A stretch of DNA of 45,494 nt from Candidatus Minthosoma caballi (GTDB lineage: Bacteria; Bacteroidota; Bacteroidia; Bacteroidales; Bacteroidaceae), in contig JAGHVC010000110.1 of assembly GCA_018064505.1 (NCBI GenBank), positions 1-45,494 of the forward strand, written 5' to 3'. Positions 43,018 to 45,494 of this stretch are shown here, in pieces (positions within the stretch are counted from its first letter, which is position 1; each line of letters begins with the position of its first letter). The notes under the pieces are model-generated. The model was given only the letters and a program-made list of their open reading frames with translations, was not told where the DNA came from and did no database searches. Made by a program: the position numbers and the translations under genes.

Positions 43018-44256
43018 ATGGGAAAAGTAATTATCATTGGCGCTGGAGGTGTAGCCTCTGTAGCAGCGCACAAAGTTGCTCAGAACAGCGATGTGTTCAC
43101 TGAGATAATGATTGCAAGCCGCACAGAATCAAAGTGTAAGGCACTTGCAAAAGCCATTGAGGACAAGGGACTGGTGCCAGCAGGCAGCATCAAGACAGCT
43201 CGCGTTGATGCCGACAATGTGCCAGAGCTCGTAGCTCTCTTCAATGAGTTCAAGCCTGATCTCGTAATGAACCTCGCACTCCCTTATCAGGACCTCACAA
43301 TCATGGAGGCTTGCTTGCAAAGCGGAGTTAGCTACCTCGACACAGCAAACTATGAGCCAAAAGACGAGGCTCACTTCGAATATTCATGGCAGTGGGCATA
43401 CAAGGAGCGCTTCGAGCAGGCAGGTCTGACTGCTATCCTTGGTTGCGGTTTTGACCCAGGCGTCACAAGCATCTACACAGCCTATGCGGCTAAGCATCAC
43501 TTCGACGAGATTCAGTATCTCGACATCGTTGACTGCAATGCTGGCGACCACCATAAGGCATTTGCAACAAACTTCAACCCAGAAATCAACATCCGCGAGA
43601 TTACTCAGAAAGGTCTCTACTGGCAGGATGGCAAATGGGTAGAAACCGAGCCGCTCGAAATCCACAAGCCACTCACATACCCAGAAGTTGGTCCAAAGGA
43701 ATCTTACCTTCTTCATCACGAAGAGATCGAGTCTCTCGTGAAGAACTATCCAACAATCAAGCGCGCTCGTTTCTGGATGACATTCGGCGAACAATACCTG
43801 AAGCACCTCGATGTGATTCAAAACATCGGAATGTCACGCATCGACGAGATTGAGTACGAAGCAATGGGACTTGACGGCAAGCCAGTGAAAGTAAAGATTG
43901 TGCCACTCCAGTTCCTCAAGGCAGTGCTTCCAAACCCACAGGAACTTGGCGAGAACTACGAAGGACAGACATCCATCGGTTGCCGCATCCGTGGCTTGAA
44001 AGACGGCAAGGAGCACACATACTATGTGTACAACAACTGCTCACACCGCGCAGCATACGAAGAGACAGGCATGCAGGGCGTGAGCTACACTACAGGCGTG
44101 CCAGCAATGATTGGAGCAATGATGTTCATGAAAGGCATCTGGAAGCGTCCAGGAGTGTGGAATGTGGAAGAATTCGACCCAGACCCATTCATGGAGCAAC
44201 TCAACAAGCAGGGACTGCCTTGGCATGAAATTCACGACGGAGATTTAGAGCTCTAA
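43018..44256 (+). CDS. Saccharopine dehydrogenase-like / carboxynorspermidine synthase
   Basis: NAD(P)-dependent oxidoreductase of the saccharopine dehydrogenase family, 412 aa. The Rossmann loop is IIIGAGGVASVAAHKVAQ, and NLALPYQDLTIMEACLQ, YLDTANYEPKDEAHF and GCGFDPGVTSIYTAYA are characteristic of carboxynorspermidine synthase (CASDH), which condenses diaminopropane or putrescine with aspartate semialdehyde in the alternative spermidine pathway. The C-terminal half carries the substrate domain (GCRIRGLKDGKEHTYYVYNN; TGVPAMIGAMMF). It stands alone behind a consensus promoter and structured leader. Polyamine function is inferred from family; carboxynorspermidine decarboxylase is not in the window. 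Confidence 0.85.
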   Translation: MGKVIIIGAGGVASVAAHKVAQNSDVFTEIMIASRTESKCKALAKAIEDKGLVPAGSIKTARVDADNVPELVALFNEFKPDLVMNLALPYQDLTIMEACLQSGVSYLDTANYEPKDEAHFEYSWQWAYKERFEQAGLTAILGCGFDPGVTSIYTAYAAKHHFDEIQYLDIVDCNAGDHHKAFATNFNPEINIREITQKGLYWQDGKWVETEPLEIHKPLTYPEVGPKESYLLHHEEIESLVKNYPTIKRARFWMTFGEQYLKHLDVIQNIGMSRIDEIEYEAMGLDGKPVKVKIVPLQFLKAVLPNPQELGENYEGQTSIGCRIRGLKDGKEHTYYVYNNCSHRAAYEETGMQGVSYTTGVPAMIGAMMFMKGIWKRPGVWNVEEFDPDPFMEQLNKQGLPWHEIHDGDLEL

Positions 44257-44414
44257 GCACCTTAGAGCCACAAAAATCCTTCACCAAGAGCAAAGAAATT
44301 TGTGGAAAAACGAAAAAAGTTTGTGGCTGTATCGAGTTTTGGTACATGTTAGCCATAACTTTGCATCGTGAATTTAAGAAACGCTCCAAAAACTAAAAAA
44401 CTCAAAAACGAACT
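44257..44414 (+). promoter_or_regulatory. recA promoter region
   Basis: TAACTTTG (44356-44363) is a consensus -7 box, about 50 nt before recA. It overlaps GTTA-N4-TAAC (44348-44359), a small inverted repeat that could be an operator. No TTTG at 19-21 nt spacing. An AAAAACT/AAAAACTC run (44389-44407) precedes the ATG. No LexA-box consensus is recognised. Confidence 0.5.
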
Positions 44415-45479
44415 ATGGCAATAAAAAAAGACAAGATTGAAGAAGCTGCAGACCCAAAACTGGAGAAACTGAAAGCACTTCAGGCAGCAATGGACAAGAT
44501 TGAGAAAAGCTTTGGCAAAGGCTCAATCATGAAGATGGGCGACGACAATGTAGAGAAGGTAGATGTAATCCCTACAGGCTCACTCGGCCTCAATGTTGCC
44601 CTCGGCGTAGGAGGCTATCCTAAAGGACGAATCATCGAGATTTACGGTCCAGAGTCATCAGGTAAGACTACCCTCGCAATACATGCAATAGCAGAGTGCC
44701 AAAAAGCAGGCGGCATCGCAGCATTCATTGATGCAGAGCATGCATTCGACCGCTTCTACGCAGAGAAACTCGGCGTAGATGTAAGCAATCTTTGGATTAG
44801 CCAGCCAGACAACGGCGAGCAAGCACTCGAAATTGCTGACCAGCTCATCCGCTCAAGCGCAGTAGACATCATCGTGATCGACTCCGTTGCAGCCCTCACT
44901 CCAAAAGCAGAAATTGAAGGCGACATGGGCGAAAACAAGGTAGGCCTCCATGCTCGACTCATGAGCCAGGCACTGCGTAAGCTCACAGGTACCATTGCAA
45001 AGACAAACACAACTTGCATCTTCATCAATCAGCTTCGCGACAAAATTGGCGTGATGTTTGGCAACCCAGAAACAACAACAGGCGGCAACGCCCTCAAGTT
45101 CTATGCCAGCGTCCGAATCGATGTGCGCAAGAGCACCCCAATCAAGGACGGAGACAACATACTCGGCAACCTCACAAAGGTTAAGGTCGTGAAGAACAAG
45201 GTTGCTCCTCCATTCCGCAAGTGCGAATTCGACATCATGTTCGGTGAAGGCATCAGCAAGATAGGCGAGCTCATCGACCTCGGCACAGATGCAGGCATCA
45301 TCAAGAAGAGCGGCAGTTGGTTCAGCTACGAAGACAACCGACTTGCCCAGGGACGCGACGCCGTGAAGAAGCTCCTCAGCGACAATCCCGAACTTGCAGA
45401 AGAGATTGAGCAGAAGATTCTTGCCAAGATTCAAGGCAACGAGTACACTCCTTCAACCTCAGAAGACAGCGAAGAGTAA
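44415..45479 (+). CDS. recA: Recombinase RecA
   Basis: Strand-exchange ATPase of homologous recombination. The Walker A loop is GPESSGKTT (residues 78-86), and [10 protein letters not shown] and [22 protein letters not shown] give the Walker B region. Loops L1 and L2 ([40 protein letters not shown]) are intact. The C-terminus is acidic (STSEDSEE). The 354 aa are full length and the stop lies 15 nt before the end of the window. Confidence 0.98.
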   Translation: MAIKKDKIEEAADPKLEKLKALQAAMDKIEKSFGKGSIMKMGDDNVEKVDVIPTGSLGLNVALGVGGYPKGRIIEIYGPESSGKTTLAIHAIAECQKAGGIAAFIDAEHAFDRFYAEKLGVDVSNLWISQPDNGEQALEIADQLIRSSAVDIIVIDSVAALTPKAEIEGDMGENKVGLHARLMSQALRKLTGTIAKTNTTCIFINQLRDKIGVMFGNPETTTGGNALKFYASVRIDVRKSTPIKDGDNILGNLTKVKVVKNKVAPPFRKCEFDIMFGEGISKIGELIDLGTDAGIIKKSGSWFSYEDNRLAQGRDAVKKLLSDNPELAEEIEQKILAKIQGNEYTPSTSEDSEE

Positions 45480-45494
45480 CACACAAAATCAACA

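Overview
The window looks like a stretch of a Bacteroidales chromosome, most probably a Prevotella-type (Prevotellaceae) genome. Several things point there: promoters of the Bacteroidetes TTTG / TAnnTTTG kind (the -33/-7 elements of the primary sigma factor), no classical Shine-Dalgarno sequences before most genes, an N-succinylornithine-type ArgF', a fused-type KorAB 2-oxoacid:ferredoxin oxidoreductase, class I fumarase, single-chain PurL and small split ChrA halves. No rRNA, tRNA, CRISPR array, insertion sequence or prophage was seen. All identifications come from reading motifs in the sequence; no database search was run.

Layout. 1-4.7 kb: a Xer recombinase (minus strand) diverges from an S41 protease, a tiny membrane protein, a DUF3108 protein and pyrH (plus strand). 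4.7-11.5 kb: a minus-strand run, apparently one operon starting from a promoter near 11.55 kb: acyltransferase-like protein, parE/gyrB-type topoisomerase subunit, coaD, a second S41 protease, ybeY and argF', ending at a bidirectional terminator shared with pyrH. 11.6-18.1 kb: an OmpA-family porin with its own promoter and terminator, then purL followed without a gap by two chromate-transporter halves. 18.1-19.2 kb: a 1-kb stretch without an intact gene, holding several repeats, tandem palindromic operators with a promoter, and a decayed ORF. 19.2-22.1 kb: a minus-strand two-gene operon of a glutamine-amidotransferase/dipeptidase fusion followed by sufS. 22.4-28.6 kb: ychF, lgt, trpS, korA and korB. 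28.8-36.4 kb: pyrE, an SRPBCC protein flanked by two copies of a GC-rich repeat, argH, an aldo-keto reductase, and a short accessory run (Cys4 lipoprotein, secreted protein, MOP flippase, TMEM43-like protein). 36.6-45.5 kb: fumarase, a small conserved-looking protein, frr, rsgA, a TPR protein, a PAP2 enzyme, an RNase HI with a viroplasmin domain, a carboxynorspermidine synthase/saccharopine dehydrogenase-like gene behind a structured leader, and recA.

How they work together. Most genes are housekeeping: nucleotide synthesis (pyrH, pyrE, purL), arginine synthesis through succinylated intermediates (argF', argH), translation (frr, rsgA, ybeY, ychF, trpS), lipoprotein maturation (lgt), CoA synthesis (coaD), reductive carbon metabolism (korAB, fumarase) and DNA maintenance (recA, parE, xer). 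The most suggestive unit is the operon in which a cytoplasmic C26-like gamma-glutamyl hydrolase is fused to an M19 dipeptidase and placed directly before the cysteine desulfurase sufS. By family chemistry these three activities would turn a gamma-Glu-Cys-Gly-type thiol into free cysteine and then into sulfur for Fe-S clusters. That pathway is a hypothesis, not something the sequence proves.
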